Below, piece by piece: positions 35,238 through 47,287 of a stretch of DNA of 64,000 bases (its first letter is position 1; the number at the start of each line of letters is the position of its first letter). Below the pieces are notes generated by a model, which saw only the letters and a program-made list of their open reading frames with translations, made no database searches and was not told the DNA's origin. The position numbers and the translations under genes are program-made. Location: positions 102,982,001 to 103,046,000 of the forward strand of contig JBITNC010000001.1 in assembly GCA_050084985.1 (NCBI GenBank). The letters are read 5' to 3'. The stretch is from Nageia nagi (taxonomy: Eukaryota > Pinophyta).

Positions 35238-36753
35238 TTTACAACCATTGAGTTGGAGTTTCTCCTCCAGCTCTTCAATGTTCTTACACAAGTACTTGTT
35301 CTTCTTGAGCAGCTGCTGATTGTTTACCTAATAATTCTGAAACTGCAGTCTTCTCCTCTTGGATCAATCCTTGCCTTATTCCTTTTCTCACAACTCTTAT
35401 AGCATGAGAGATTTTAGTAACTTTTTTGGATAGGTGTCTATGAAGAAAATTTTGTTTGGCTGTTTAGCCAAAAAATTATGCCTCAATTGGTGATTTATGT
35501 GATATAAATTTATAAAATACATTGGTTTTTTAAAGATCAACAGAGACAAAATTTGAAGAGACCATGGCAATTCATCAATTATACTACTGGCAGTGGTTCA
35601 AGAGCCTTTTCTTTGAGTTATGGAAGGCCTGTCTCCATGTTACATTTTTATACTTGTACATTTTGCAGGTTGAAATAGGAAAAATCTTGTAGAGATTTGA
35701 TCTTGGGTCTTTCGTGTTGCAAATCCCCCAAAATACCACTAGCTCACAGCCTAACAGGCTATTAATTTTATGTACTAGTGAAAACTTGAGCACTTTCTGC
35801 AGGTGTTCTCATGATGAGCCTCACATTACATAATCAAACATTGGAGAACTTGCATGTTTTCATTTTGATTAAACATTAAGTTACAAATTGACTTATAATG
35901 TGTCTCCTAGGTATTTGAACTTGGGTCTTTTGTGCATCAAATGCCTTAGAATTCCACTGGACGAGAGCTGAACAGGCTATTAATGTTGTCAGTCGTGAAT
36001 ACCCAAGCACTTCTGCAAATGTTGCAATTGCACGTTTTGCATCATCAATAGTGGAGAACTTGCACATTTGCATATTGACTAAACAACACTTTGTTGCTGT
36101 AATGTTCTAAACTATGGAAAACATAGAAATACTCAAAATAATTGCAATTCCACACAACTTCATGCATCAATATTCCAGATCTATACAATTTGTGCCCTAG
36201 ATCTCAGATCTGAAGTAATTACTGGAAAATAATTGCAGAAAATCATAGAAATTGCAGATCCACACAATTTATACTCTAGTATTTCAGATCTGAAATAAAT
36301 ACTATAAACTCATGCAAATATGTCACAGAAAATTCAGTTCCAAGTGAATTGCAGTTTTATTGACCAAGAGAAACTCATACAATCATCAAATGAGCACCAA
36401 TGATGCCCTAGAGGGTGTACATCCCTCCTCGAGACTGAAATAGCTGGATCTAAGTGCTCAAAGCTTGATCTGAAACTCTCCAAGACTAGACGTCCCACTT
36501 GGAAGGCTCAAACTGAATGCAAGATGCACCCAAAATACCTCCTAAAGCTGTGCTCTACCTTGGACTGCCTAATCTTCAGATCTGATGCACAAGATTGTCC
36601 ACAAATCTCCAATCCTCCACAATGAAGCTCAAATGTGAACCTTGAATGGATTCACCGATGGAGAACTCAAGGGTTTTTCTCCTCAAGCCCTCAAAGTCAA
36701 GAGGGTTTTTCGCCCTCAAGACCTCTCTTGGAGGTTTTAATCCACAAGAGAAA
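35238..36753. repeat. Tandem duplication, unit 1 (1516 bp)
   Basis: Starts 'tttacaaccattgagttggag' and returns to the same words at 36754. The order of blocks (cttcttgagcagctgctg; ggataggtgtctatg; aacattaagttacaaattg; agatctgaagtaattactgg; tccacaatgaagctcaaatg) is the same in unit 2. The second half (from about 36099, TGTAATGTTC) looks like LTR sequence. No gene is present. Lacks a ~230-bp segment found in unit 2 at 36937-37166. Confidence 0.8.
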
Positions 36754-37604
36754 TTTACAACCATTGAGTTGGAGTTTCTCCTCCAACTCTTCAATGTTCT
36801 CACACAAGTACTTGTTCTTCTTGAGCAGCTGCTGATTGTTTATCCAACAATTCTGAAACTGCAGTCTCTTCCTCTTGGATCAATCCTTGCCTTTTTCCTT
36901 TTCTCACAACTCTTATGGCATGAGAAATTTTGGTAACTACAGGGGTTTAATTAGAGTGACTAGGGAGTTTTCTTCTTTTTCTAAACTTGAAAGAGGGTAG
37001 CAGTGGCATAATGTTGATGTACATGTTTTGAAAATAATACATCAATAAAGCCTCAAATTCCTAGGATGAAAACATTGCATATTGTTTGCTTTTCAAAAGT
37101 TGCATGTCAAAATTTATTAACGTATCTTGAAGTTAGGTTGATTGGTAAGGGGTTTTTAATGTATCTGGATAGGTGTCTATGAAGAAAATTTTGTTTGGCT
37201 GTTTAGCCAAAAAACTATACCTCAATTGGTGATTTATGTGATATAAATTTAAAAAATACATTGGTTTTTTAAAGATCAACAGAGACAATTTGAAGAGACC
37301 ATGGCAATTCATCAATTATACTACTGGCAGTGGTTAAAGAGCCTTTTCTTTTAGTTATGGAAGGCCTCTCTCCATATTACATTTTTATACTTGTACATTT
37401 TGCAGGTTGAAATAGGAAGAATCTTGTAGAGATTTGATCTTGGGTTTTTTGTGTTGCAAATCCCCCAAAATACCATTAGCTCACAGCCTAACGGGCTATC
37501 AATTTTATGTACTAGTGAAAACTTGAGCACTTTTTGCAGGTGTTCTCATGGTGAGCCTCACATTGCATAATCAAATATTGGAGAACTTGCATGTTTTCAT
37601 TTTG

Positions 37605-37609
37605 ATTAA
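37605..37609. repeat. Target site duplication of the noncoding element, left
   Basis: ATTAA, repeated at 42767-42771. The uninterrupted target TTTTGATTAAACATTAAG survives in duplication unit 1 near 35861-35878, which confirms the borders independently. Confidence 0.85.
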
Positions 37610-37794
37610 TGTGACGTCCCATTTGGACCATTGACAAAATGTCTCTGCGGACTCCATTGTGAGCCTAGTAATGGGACGTCTCCCCTTGAGTAGTGTTGTG
37701 TTAACTTGTAATGGGTTATCCCAGATTGTGGGAATCCCTAGATAGGCATGAGTCTTGTATAGTCCAGAGGTGCATAGAGGAGCATACTAGCGTT

Positions 37795-38060
37795 GGGAGG
37801 GCCCCACATACCCCACGTTGGCTTATGAGGCCACTTAGACCCCACGTCAGCTCAAGGAGGCTCATTAGACTCAATGTCAGCCTTGAGGGCCTTTATGACT
37901 CCCACGTTGGCTCATTGAGCTCATGGGACCTACATGTTAGCATACTAGGCCAATATAACCCCCACGTTGGCACACTGAGCCCATGGGATCCCCACGTTAG
38001 CATACTGGACCAATATGGCCCCCACGTTGGTATGGTTGACGTGTTGACCCCAACGTTGGA
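37795..38060 (+). repeat. Short tandem repeat of 'cccacgttggc' units
   Basis: About eight copies of a phrase 'cccacgttggc.cactgagcccatggga' at variable spacing, the clearest pair being about 63 bp apart (near 37963 and 38022). Lies in the U3-like part of the noncoding element. Confidence 0.6.
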
Positions 38061-38959
38061 ATAGACGTGGCTTGGGATGATAACGAGGCATGATGGCTAG
38101 AGATGTGAGGCTATATATTGAGGATGGAGCTCCATGATGGGGTTAGCTATTGATTATATTTCTTCTATACTGAACAAGATCGGGCATACAAGTCTTTGTG
38201 GTGTTGAGCATTATTCCTAGATGGCATCTAGAGGAGTGACAAGGTTGGGAGCCTGGCATTCTACGACTTAGGTGGGTCACCTAGTCCATCTGGTGGTATT
38301 CCGAGGGTGAGCTTCTACCTTTAGTGGTCGCCAGGGTTTGAGGAGGCTCCTTCATAGGAGAGGATTCAATGTTTGAGGGAGTTATTCTTTCCTGTGGTGT
38401 TCGACTTGTACAAGGGTTTGGAACCCTAGATTTGGATGTTGTGATCCTCATTGTACTCTGTTGTGCCCGCACAACACACCCCAAAATACAAGATTTTGGG
38501 GACCCTATTTTTGCAAAGGCAATGAGGAGCATTGCCTTGAGATTGGCTTTTGGTGATAGATAGTTCATGCTGAAGAATGCAAACATGATATCAAGGAGCA
38601 ATTCAAGGAGATCTTGCGACGAAGACCTTGAAGAGTATCATATTATCCCGTCACCAATTTTGCAGCCAAGGAACTAGGATTTGAGAGAGCATCAAAGCAC
38701 GGATTTTTTGGGTCTAGAGTGAAGCCAATGGAGATGGGGTCGTTTTTGCAGAGTTTGAACTCACAAGTGCCAAGTGTGATGAAAATGAGCGTTTTTCTCA
38801 AGTTAAGGCCTGGGAGCAGTGGATGTAGCTAAGATGACAAAAATGAGTGTTTTTGTCAAGTATGAGCTTGGAAAACTCAAAATGGTCATTATAAATGCGT
38901 GTTTTGGTCGATTTTGAGCTCAGAAATGGTCAGTACAGTAAAGATGCACGTTTTTGCAC

Positions 38960-40920
38960 CGTTTGAGCCCAGAAAGCTTGAAAATGGGCAAAAATGCAAA
39001 GTTGAGCTCAAAATGGTGATTGGAAATGAGAGTTTGAGTACCCCTAGCCCCAGGCACGTTTTCCCAAGGTATTGAAGACCTAAATGAGGGAAAATGGTGC
39101 ATGTTTTTCAAATATAAATGCAAATGGTGTCAGATTTCAAATCCAAGAACATCATTGGAGAGATAAAGTGAATTCTATCACAATTAGGACTTGAAATTTT
39201 CGATTTTGACCAAGTCTAAGACACTCAAATCCTAGATGCAGTTTTTCAAGCCTATGGGAAAACCATAGAGATGATTTTTGGTGCCTAGATTGTGGAGGAA
39301 AAGTGGAAATGCATTGGAATTCAAATGTAAATGGATAGATGGATGGAAGAGATGATTCTAAGGCACTTTAGGTCTTCAATTTTTCAAATTTGAGTAAGTT
39401 TTGACCCCCAAATTCCTAGGTGCAAGTTTCCAAATAATTCCAAATCCAATGGGCTGATTTTGGGCGCCTAGATCGACAAGATGAAGTGTTTTTTGCCCAA
39501 AAAACAGGTTTAGATGATTGGGAACAAGGAAGAGACCATTTTAAGCACATTTGATACTCAAAATTTTCGATTTTAAGCACTTTTGAGCACCTCAAATCCT
39601 AGGCGCAGGTTTTCAAGGCTATGGAATTCCAATGGAGTGAAATATGGCGCCTAGAAGGAAAACATTTGATAAATTTTGATCAAAACACAAGTTTGAGGGC
39701 TTCATTGGGTGCAAAATGGCATTTTGAGCACATTTAGGTCTTGAAAAAATCAAATTAGAGCAATTTTTGGTCACCTAAAGGCTAGGCGCAGTTTTCCCAA
39801 TTTTTCTAAATTTATAGGAATGAAAATTAGCGCCTAACTTGGAGGGATAAGTGCAAAACTCATTAAAAATTGATTCCAAGGTGTCCATTAGGTGAAAAAC
39901 ATCATTTCTAGCACATTTAAACTTACAATTTTTCAATTTTGAGCAAGTTTTGAGGCCCAAAAGGCTAGGTGCAGGTTTGCAAGGTTATGAAAATCCAATG
40001 GGATGAGTTTTGGTGCCTAGCATGAGGAAAAAGCATAAAATTTGTCCAAAACTCAAGTTTCAAGGTTTGTGAGCAAGGAAAAGGGCATTTCAAGAGGCTT
40101 TAGGTCTACAAAATTTCATTTTTGAGCAAGGGAAATGCCCAAAAAGGCTAGGCACATGTTTTCATGGCTATGGAATTCCAATGAAGTGTTTTTTAGTGCC
40201 CAAGTCAAGGAGGAAAATGAATTTTTTACCAAAAAACAAATTTGAAGGCATAAATGGGTAAAACACCCCATTCCAAGCACATTTAAACTTGAAAAATTTC
40301 ATTTTTGAGCATGTTTGAGGGCTCAAATATCTTGACGCAGGTTTTGGGTTGTTTGAAGATCCATAGGGCTGAAAACTAGCACCTAAGTTGGGAGAATTGA
40401 CAAATTTTGGTCAAAATTCATGTTTTTTTTGACATATGTACAAGGAAAATAGCATTTTGAGCACATTTAATACTTCAAATTTTCAATTTTGAGAAACAAA
40501 ATAGCACCCAAAAGGTAGGCGCAGGTTTTTATGCCATTGGAAATCCAATGGAGTGAATTCTAGTGCCTAGCATGAAGAAGATTAAAAAATTTGCATCAAA
40601 ATTCGAGTTTTAGGGGTCAATTGCATGGAAAACATGATTCTAAGCACATTTAAACTTGCAATTTTTCGATTCTGAGCAAGGAAAGTGCTCCAAATTCCTA
40701 GTTGCAGGTTTGCTAATTTTTCCAAATCCAATGGCATGAAATATGGTGCCTAACTTGAGGAGGAATATCAAATTTTGCCCAAAAGTCAAATTTTTATGGT
40801 TTCATTGCATGGAAGGGCACATTTTGAGCATGTTTAAACTTTGGAATTTTCAAATTTGAACAAGTTTAAGGGCTCAAAAATCTAGGAGGCATTTTTCATT
40901 CCTATGGAAATTTCACTTTT
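38960..40920. repeat. Diverged tandem array, 183-bp period, about 11 units
   Basis: The anchor 'ctaggcgcaggttt' or a variant begins at 39050, 39232, 39416, 39599, 39782, 39965, 40148, 40331, 40515, 40698 and 40882: spacings 182, 184, 183, 183, 183, 183, 183, 184, 183 and 184. Each unit holds, in order, the anchor, 'tatgga..tccaatgg', 'tggcgcctag', a 'caaaactcaagttt' block and 'attttgagcacatttaggtcttgaaattttcgatttt'. Units differ at many bases, yet length is almost fixed. No reading frame is open. A less regular ~60-bp repeat precedes it (38740-38960). Confidence 0.9.
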
Positions 40921-41337
40921 TTCTGTCAAACGAAACCCATAGACATGAAAATGGAAAAAATTGCCAAAATCTCAAATCCTTCACAAAATCTCCAAAACTT
41001 CTCAAAAGTTGCCAAGTACCTTGTATCCTATCCTCCATCCATCCATGAGCTCAAATACACTTTTAAATTTTTTTCCAAATTTCATACCCCCCTATCTTTT
41101 TCGAAAAATAGACCAAAAAATCCACTTTTTCAAAAAATCCTCTCAAAATCCTTAAAAATTTGCCACAATGATCATATCACAGGCAACTCCAGGTTCAAAG
41201 AAAGGAGGAGCTCAAAAGACTACCAGAAGGATCCAAAAAGATGATTTGAAGCTCCAATTTTTGACAAATTGATGCAACATGCTTCAAAATGCATGCAAAA
41301 GGGCATCAGTTTTTGGAAATATTTTATTTTTAGCATA

Positions 41338-41370
41338 TTTTAGTGGGATGATATTGTTCTCCCACTAAAA
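41338..41370. other. Perfect 11-bp hairpin
   Basis: TTTTAGTGGGA (41338-41348) and TCCCACTAAAA (41360-41370) are exact reverse complements with an 11-nt loop. It lies just after the array in the noncoding element; its function is unknown. Confidence 0.8.
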
Positions 41371-42766
41371 CGATTTTGTATTTTCAATTTAGCATTCAAA
41401 TTAGCAATTTTGAAGCTTTTTTATGAATTAGGGAAACACCATCAAAATTTGACTTAAATAGTTTATAAATAGACCATAGGGGGTTGCTTTTGAGGCGTAA
41501 TGTTTTTAGTGCAAAAAAAGTTTGTGCAAATTTGTGGAAAATTGGCAAATTAATGTATCCTTGTAATTTTCTCACAAACTTAATACAATGTGGTGGAATA
41601 CTTGAAACAAAGAGATTTATCATTTGTGAGATTGTGGATTTGACCATTTTGGAGCTTTTTGAGATGATTTAGAATCTTTCACGCTTTTCTTTGAAAATTC
41701 TCGAATTTTAGGAAAAATTTTTAAATTTTTTTAAAAGTTTTTGCATCACTTCCAAATCGTTGCCTTTCCATAATTTGCATAGTAAGTGAACATATTCTGA
41801 GCTTTTCTTCCTTCTATGATATCAAATTAGATTTCTTCATTCGAAACAAAGTTTGTGTGCACTTGTTGTGTCATGTCTTTCTTTTGATTGCATCGGTCCT
41901 GCTTGCAGAGAACCGACGGTCAGCTCTCCTCCCCGCTCCTCTTAAGAATAGATTGAACTTAGTTTATTCTCTTTTTAAGTTGGATGACTTCGAATGAGAT
42001 TTCTTGAATGATCTAGAAGTGAGAAACCTTAGACATTGCTTCATTGTGACCTTTTCTTTATCATCTCACTAGTATCAAAACATTCTCGTTCACTTTTCTT
42101 TTCTTTATTTTACATTTTCTTTAAACTTATAGCAACTTTCGAACTATTGCAAGATAAAACACCTCAGTCCCTACAAAAATCATGAGTTAACAGTTATTAC
42201 TTCTACTACACCACTCAACTGATTCCCAAACAAGACCTACAATTTAAAGCTCGTATTAACGACACAAGCTTTTTGATAGAAACCTTAGGGTATCAATCCT
42301 TACAAAAGGAGTTCAGTAACGCGTTCTCACCTACATGCTGGGTCGCTTTCCCGTCTTGATCGTCTGGGCGATCGTCGAGTAAGAGGAAAGGTTTCCTTCC
42401 CAACATACTCCATTGTTATTCCATGATATAATACAGCTTGTGTCTCTCTCATCATTGTGATGTTCCCTTTGTATACATGCGTTGTGATATACTGGTGTTG
42501 GAAGCTTGTTCTGGCTCAATATTGTGTGTATTTTTGTGTTGTCCGTTGCATTCGTGTGGTTAGCTTAGTGCTGGAGAAGCCATAGGGGCTGACGTCAGCT
42601 TTGTGGGATCATTGTTTCGTGTGGTGTGTAGTGAGGAAGACCTAGGAGGCGCACGTTGGTGCATTGAGGTGTTTGTATGCCCTAGAGAGCAATCGTTGGG
42701 TGCTTGAGGGTTATAGAAGCCCTAGCTTGGTTTGTTTTTGCTGAGAGTGATTTTAAATCATCACAA

Positions 42767-42771
42767 TTAAA
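42767..42771. repeat. Target site duplication of the noncoding element, right
   Basis: ATTAA, as at 37605-37609. Confidence 0.85.
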
Positions 42772-43637
42772 CATTAAGTTACAAATTGACTTACACATAT
42801 TGCAAGCTAATATATGATGCAGATGTGTCTCCTAGGTATTTGAACTTGGGTCTTTTGTGCATCAAATGCCTTAGAATTTCACTGGATAACAGCTGAACAG
42901 GCTATTAATGTTATTAGTGGTGAATAACCAAGCACTTCTGCAAATGTTGCAATTACACGTTTTGCATCATCAATAGTGGAGAATTCGCACATTTGCATGT
43001 TGGCTAAACAACACTTTGTTGATTTAATGTTTTAAACTATGGCAAACATAGAAATACTCAAAATAATTGCAATTCCACACAACTTCATTCATCAATATTC
43101 CAGATCTATACAATTTGTGCCCTAGATCTCAGATCTGAAGTAATTACTGGAAAACAATTGCAGAAAATCATAGAAATTGCAGATCCACACAATTTATACT
43201 CTAGTATTTCAGATCTGAAGTAAATACTAAGAACTCATGCAAATATATCACAGAAAATTCAGATCCAAATGAATTGCAGTTTTATTGACCAAGAGAAATT
43301 CATACAATCATCAAATGAGCACCAATGATGCCCTAGAGTGTGGACATCCCTCCTTGAGACTTAAATAGCTGGATCTAAGTGCTCAAATCTTGATCTGAAA
43401 CCCTCTAAGACTAGGTGTCCCACATGGAAGGCTCAAACTGAATGCAAGATGCACCCAAAATACCTCCTAAAGCTGTGCTTTGCCTTGGAATGCCTAAACT
43501 TCAGATCTGATGCACAAGATTGTCCACAAATCTTCAGTCCTCCACAATGAAGCTCAAATGTGAACCTTGAATGGATTCATCGATGGTTTTTCGTCATCAA
43601 GATCTCTCTTGCAGGTTTTAATCCACAAGAGGAATTT

Positions 43638-45263
43638 GGCAAGGGCTGATCCAGCCACTTACTCAAAATACAGATTAATTCCAAATCCAAGCATGATCTC
43701 CAAATGATGTGCTCCTCCTTTAACTAGCTGGATGTCCCATTTTGGGGGTCCAATCTCTGTCTTGGAATCACACAATTGGGCATCCCATCTATGTTGTAAA
43801 TTTGAGCCATAAAAACGTAGTTGTAGTCTAGCTAAAATCAGTAAACTTGTAAAGGTCATATCTTTTGATCTATAACTCTGTTTTGAACGTTCTGGGAACC
43901 ATTGGAAAGGTATAGATGTGTAGAATACACTTCTAAAATTTCAGTGCATTCGCAGTTCACTCGTCGACATATGAGAAAGGAGAATATATTGCCTTAGATA
44001 AGGCCATTGGCTTAAGGAGGATACCTGCATGCGACGTCGAGGAGTTGGAGGAATATAAAAAAATAGAGGTTGATCCAGAGGTTGGGATCAAGTCATTTTT
44101 TCCTAGGCATCGACTTTGTGAAGGAAGACCACACTATTGTTTGATTGCATTAAAAGGTTGCACATAGATACCTAGAGAGTCCACAGAGGAGGCTAGAATT
44201 ATGAACATCATCAAATTTTAAGATCTGGGTGTCAGCATTTGCAATCTCAAATCTGCGTACGTAAGCTAGAGAATGAAGGCGTATGTCTTGATCTGAATAC
44301 ATGATCTAGAGACTCATGTGCAGACGAGATTTGTTAATAATACTTTGATCTAATAAGCGCAACATAAGGTCATGAGGCTACTGTTTGATGAAGAGAGACA
44401 TAATAGCCATGTGATGGCCAATGGAGAATGTACGTTGGAAAATAGAGACTGCTTATGAATTGTTTGAGGTGGTCTAATCGAATGTTGAGAAGAATGAATG
44501 AATGAGGAAGCCGTAGAGGCAGATTGTTGCATGCAGATCTATGTAATTCATAAGAAGGAGACGTACTGAAGTTTTTGAAGCCTACCAACATACTTGTTAA
44601 GGAGAACGAGGTACACATCATTGGGCAGAAGAAATTTGTTGGAGAGCGGATACTAAGTATTCATTGTGGCATTTAGACTGCTGCTACATTGAGGAGAAGC
44701 TCATTGAGAGGAAAGCTTGATTCGTGCCAATAGGAGTCAATGCCTGCCGAGAAAAGCGCGTGCAGGTGTGGAGAAGGCATGCAGAAGATGCGAAATGGAG
44801 AATTGATCTGGTTCGAGTAGTGTTGCTATTTGTTGCCTTTGGTGATACAATGTCAATATTGATGAGGAAAGCCATGTTGAAGAGTGTAGAGAGCATTTTG
44901 TGTTTGTATTTGTACTAAACAAAATGTGCATTGCGTGCTTTCATATTGACAAAGTTGTGTACTAAGCAAAAAATGCATTGTGTGCTTTCATATTGACAGA
45001 GTTGTGGACGAGTGAGATGAAGGCAGCGTGAGGTATATTCCAAATACAGAACCTGTGCTGAGGAAAAGCTATGCACCGTTTGTGAAGTTGTGAGATTGTG
45101 AAGGAAGCCAACCATAAAATATAAAAATTAAAAAAAATGTAGAGTCAAAACTAAAAAGTGCAGAATATTTTAGAGAAGAATATTTGGAGAGGTATAACTT
45201 TGAAGAAGTTAATAAAAGGTGAAGAATGCAAAAGTAATCTTTAATTACTTTTTCCTTAGCAGT
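43638..45263. other. Retroelement-derived DNA, no gene recognised
   Basis: LTR-like wording continues to about 43980 ('gatgtcccattttgggggtcc'). The rest is purine-rich on the + strand with no sustained frame. A 40-bp direct repeat ('actaa.caaaa.tgcattg.gtgctttcatattgaca') occurs at 44915 and 44960. Confidence 0.35.
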
Positions 45264-46216
45264 GATGGAGGTCCTTGGAGAGTTTGGTGAAAGAATAGAA
45301 ATTGATGTTTCATTATTTGATATATTAAATTTGTTTCCTGATTTAAATATTGAAGATTTTTCTTCTTGAAGAGAAGAGAGAAGAAAATGATGATGAGTTC
45401 TTTCTTGAAGAGGAAGATGTTGAAGAACCCCTTCTTGAATAGAAGGATGAAGAAGAGCCTTGTGTAGAAAATTGTTAGACTCTTATCAAAGAGAGTGATG
45501 ATGAACTTCTTCTTGTGGAAAAGAGAGGAGAAGATGATAAAAGTGTCGTGAATAAGGCATGTGATGATGAATGTCTAATTGAGGAGAAACAAGAAGAAGA
45601 CCACTTCAAAGGGGAATATGAAGACAAGCCATGACAAGATGAAGATGAAGAAACACTCATGGAGGAGTGTTGTGTTGATGAAGATCACTCGTGTGGAGTG
45701 GATGAAGAAACAAATGATGAAAAGGCTCAAGTTTGGTGGAATGATTACCCAAGCAAAGAAGAGGAAGAAGAGATGGAGACTATTAGCTCCATGCTCAAGG
45801 ATCACTCATCAAGAGTGAAGAATGAAGAAGACCATCTCATTTGGGAGGTGGAAGATGAGAAATCAAATAAGATAGAAGAAGAAAAAGAAATCACCATTAA
45901 AGGTGATAGATATTTTCTTCATGATACTAATGATTTGTTTAAGTGTTTTGAAAACAGGTTTGATATTCCTCTTATATGTGAGGAAGATGAAGATGGTTTC
46001 ATGGAGGCAACCTTGGAAAAAAGTCTTCTTGTGATGAAGACAATGATAGAGATTGGAAACTTGGGTCATGTGGATCCAAATAATAAATGTAAAGCCTTGG
46101 TAAGGTGTGATGTGTTGAGTGAAGAAATGTGTGAGTTTGCATATGTAATAGGACATTTTATATCCATGTTTATTTTGATTTTCATTGTTGAAATTTGTGA
46201 GAGTTATTTGGTATAA
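45264..46216 (+). pseudogene. Glu-rich retroelement ORF with C-terminal membrane segment
   Basis: Starts MEVLGEFGERIEIDVSLFD at 45264, then after a stop and a frame change becomes strongly acidic (runs of D/E). From 45659 it is open to 46216 (185 codons). That part has an acidic N-terminal half, a mixed middle (DRYFLHDTNDLFKCFENRFD) and a hydrophobic stretch near its end (VIGHFISMFILIFIVEI) that could span a membrane. It lies 350 bp before a polypurine tract and LTR, the place of env-like or accessory ORFs in some plant retroelements. Stops at 45357, 45437, 45475 and 45633 show decay. No homology is recognised. Confidence 0.45.
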
Positions 46217-46557
46217 TCATCATTGTGAGATGATAAACACATACTCATGTGGAGTATGCTATGATGTAAAAAAGGAAGACTTGAAAGCATGGTTTGAAGA
46301 CCATTAAGAAGAAAAGAGAGAGTGGTTGAAGACCAAAATTAGGAAGACTTTTGATGAAGGGGGAGTTAATCATCAAAAGAAGGCACTCAATTACTTGCAA
46401 AAAGGAGCAACATCAAAGATGAAGGAAATCCAACACAAATGGTTGACAACACTTTGAAACTTTCGATTTCTTGATTCAAGATTGGAGGAAATGTAAACGA
46501 TTAAGTTTCTTCTAACTTTGTGATGCTTATGAACTCATGAAAGAGTTCCTTAGCATC

Positions 46558-46877
46558 AAAGGGGAGAATGTTGGAATATTGAGCTTCCTAATATTTTCCC
46601 TAAGTCCTAGTCCTAATATTTCCTAAGTTTGTGCTAAGTATAGTGTGTCTTAGTTGGGTCCAAGTTGTATTATTAGTCTTGAGAATATCATTCTCAACAA
46701 CTTATGGTGTTTTCTAGATCTATTATAGAACTATATATGTATTTGCTCATTCATGAAATAATAGAACAATCTAAAATCAATTTGTGATACTTATAAAACT
46801 CCTTGCACATGTGTAAAACTTGTCTAAGGCTAATTTTAGCCATTTATCTTTTCTTATTTTTAGCAGATGTAATAAAC
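46558..46877 (+). mobile_element. Polypurine tract and LTR start of a plus-strand retroelement
   Basis: AAAGGGGAGAA (46558-46568) followed by TGTTGGAATATTG is a clear PPT-LTR junction. A TATA run (TATATAT) lies at 46732-46739. The end at 'aataaaca' (about 46877) is a guess from the CA ending. It belongs with the Glu-rich ORF upstream. Confidence 0.55.
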
Positions 46878-47287
46878 ACTGTTGATGTAGATCCGACGGA
46901 TGTGATTTGCTAGGGATAGGGTTTGCTTAGTTTTGTTTTACTTAAAGTAGTTTTAGGGTTTCCTTTCAGAATAGAATAGAATAGTATGGAGATGGAGAAT
47001 GTATGAGGGTTTGAGATATATGAGATTCATTCCTATTGAAGCGTGAGGGTTTCTGCAAATCCAATGTTATAATGTATTTATCCATTGATAAACAATAAAG
47101 CTTCTTATTTTCCATTCTGGATGTGATTCATATTTATGAATGTTTGAGATTCATTGTCAATGGTATGACAATCCATGAGATTGATCATTGATTATGTTTT
47201 GGCTTAATAACTTTAATCTAAGAGTGTCTAATTTTGCATTGGGATCCCAAACTTCGAATCTTGAGATCTCTAGTTGCATGATTACAT
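46878..47287. other. LTR-like DNA, nothing coding
   Basis: Contains a 'gaatagaatagaatag' short repeat near 46970-46985. No ORF or terminal motif could be assigned. Confidence 0.35.

Larger units (their letters stand above)
37610..42766. mobile_element. Noncoding TG...CA element, 5157 bp, with 183-bp array
   Basis: Begins TGTGACGTCCC and ends ATCATCACA (TGTGA/TCACA ends), flanked by ATTAA copies. The 5-bp duplication and TG...CA ends say LTR-retroelement-type integration, but I could not find a matching pair of long terminal repeats: neither end sequence recurs at the other side. It has no ORF of note. Left part (37610 to about 38480): LTR-like, with short 'cacgttggc' repeats and a TATATA at 38112. 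Middle (about 38950-40920): 183-bp array. Right part: AT-rich, then 'acgttgg' words again. It may be a LARD-like element or a recombinant of two LTRs. Confidence 0.75.
36754..43637. repeat. Tandem duplication, unit 2, split by a 5157-bp insertion
   Basis: Same block order as unit 1, but between 'cattttgattaa' and 'attaaacattaag' stands the element 37610-42766. After removal the unit is about 1.72 kb. Similarity ends at 43637 ('gaattt|ggcaagg'), against 'aaattt|acaacc' at the unit 1/unit 2 junction. Confidence 0.8.

Noticed and set aside
38960-40920. 183-bp array as a coding repeat (183 = 3 x 61) or a CRISPR-like array
   Set aside because: All frames have stops in every unit and some spacings are 182 or 184, so it is not coding; there is no conserved short repeat with unique spacers and the DNA is eukaryotic.
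40945-41244. 99-codon plus-strand open stretch after the array
   Set aside because: Low-complexity Ser/Lys/Phe/Pro reading of AT-rich DNA, overlapped by a second equal reading; no support.
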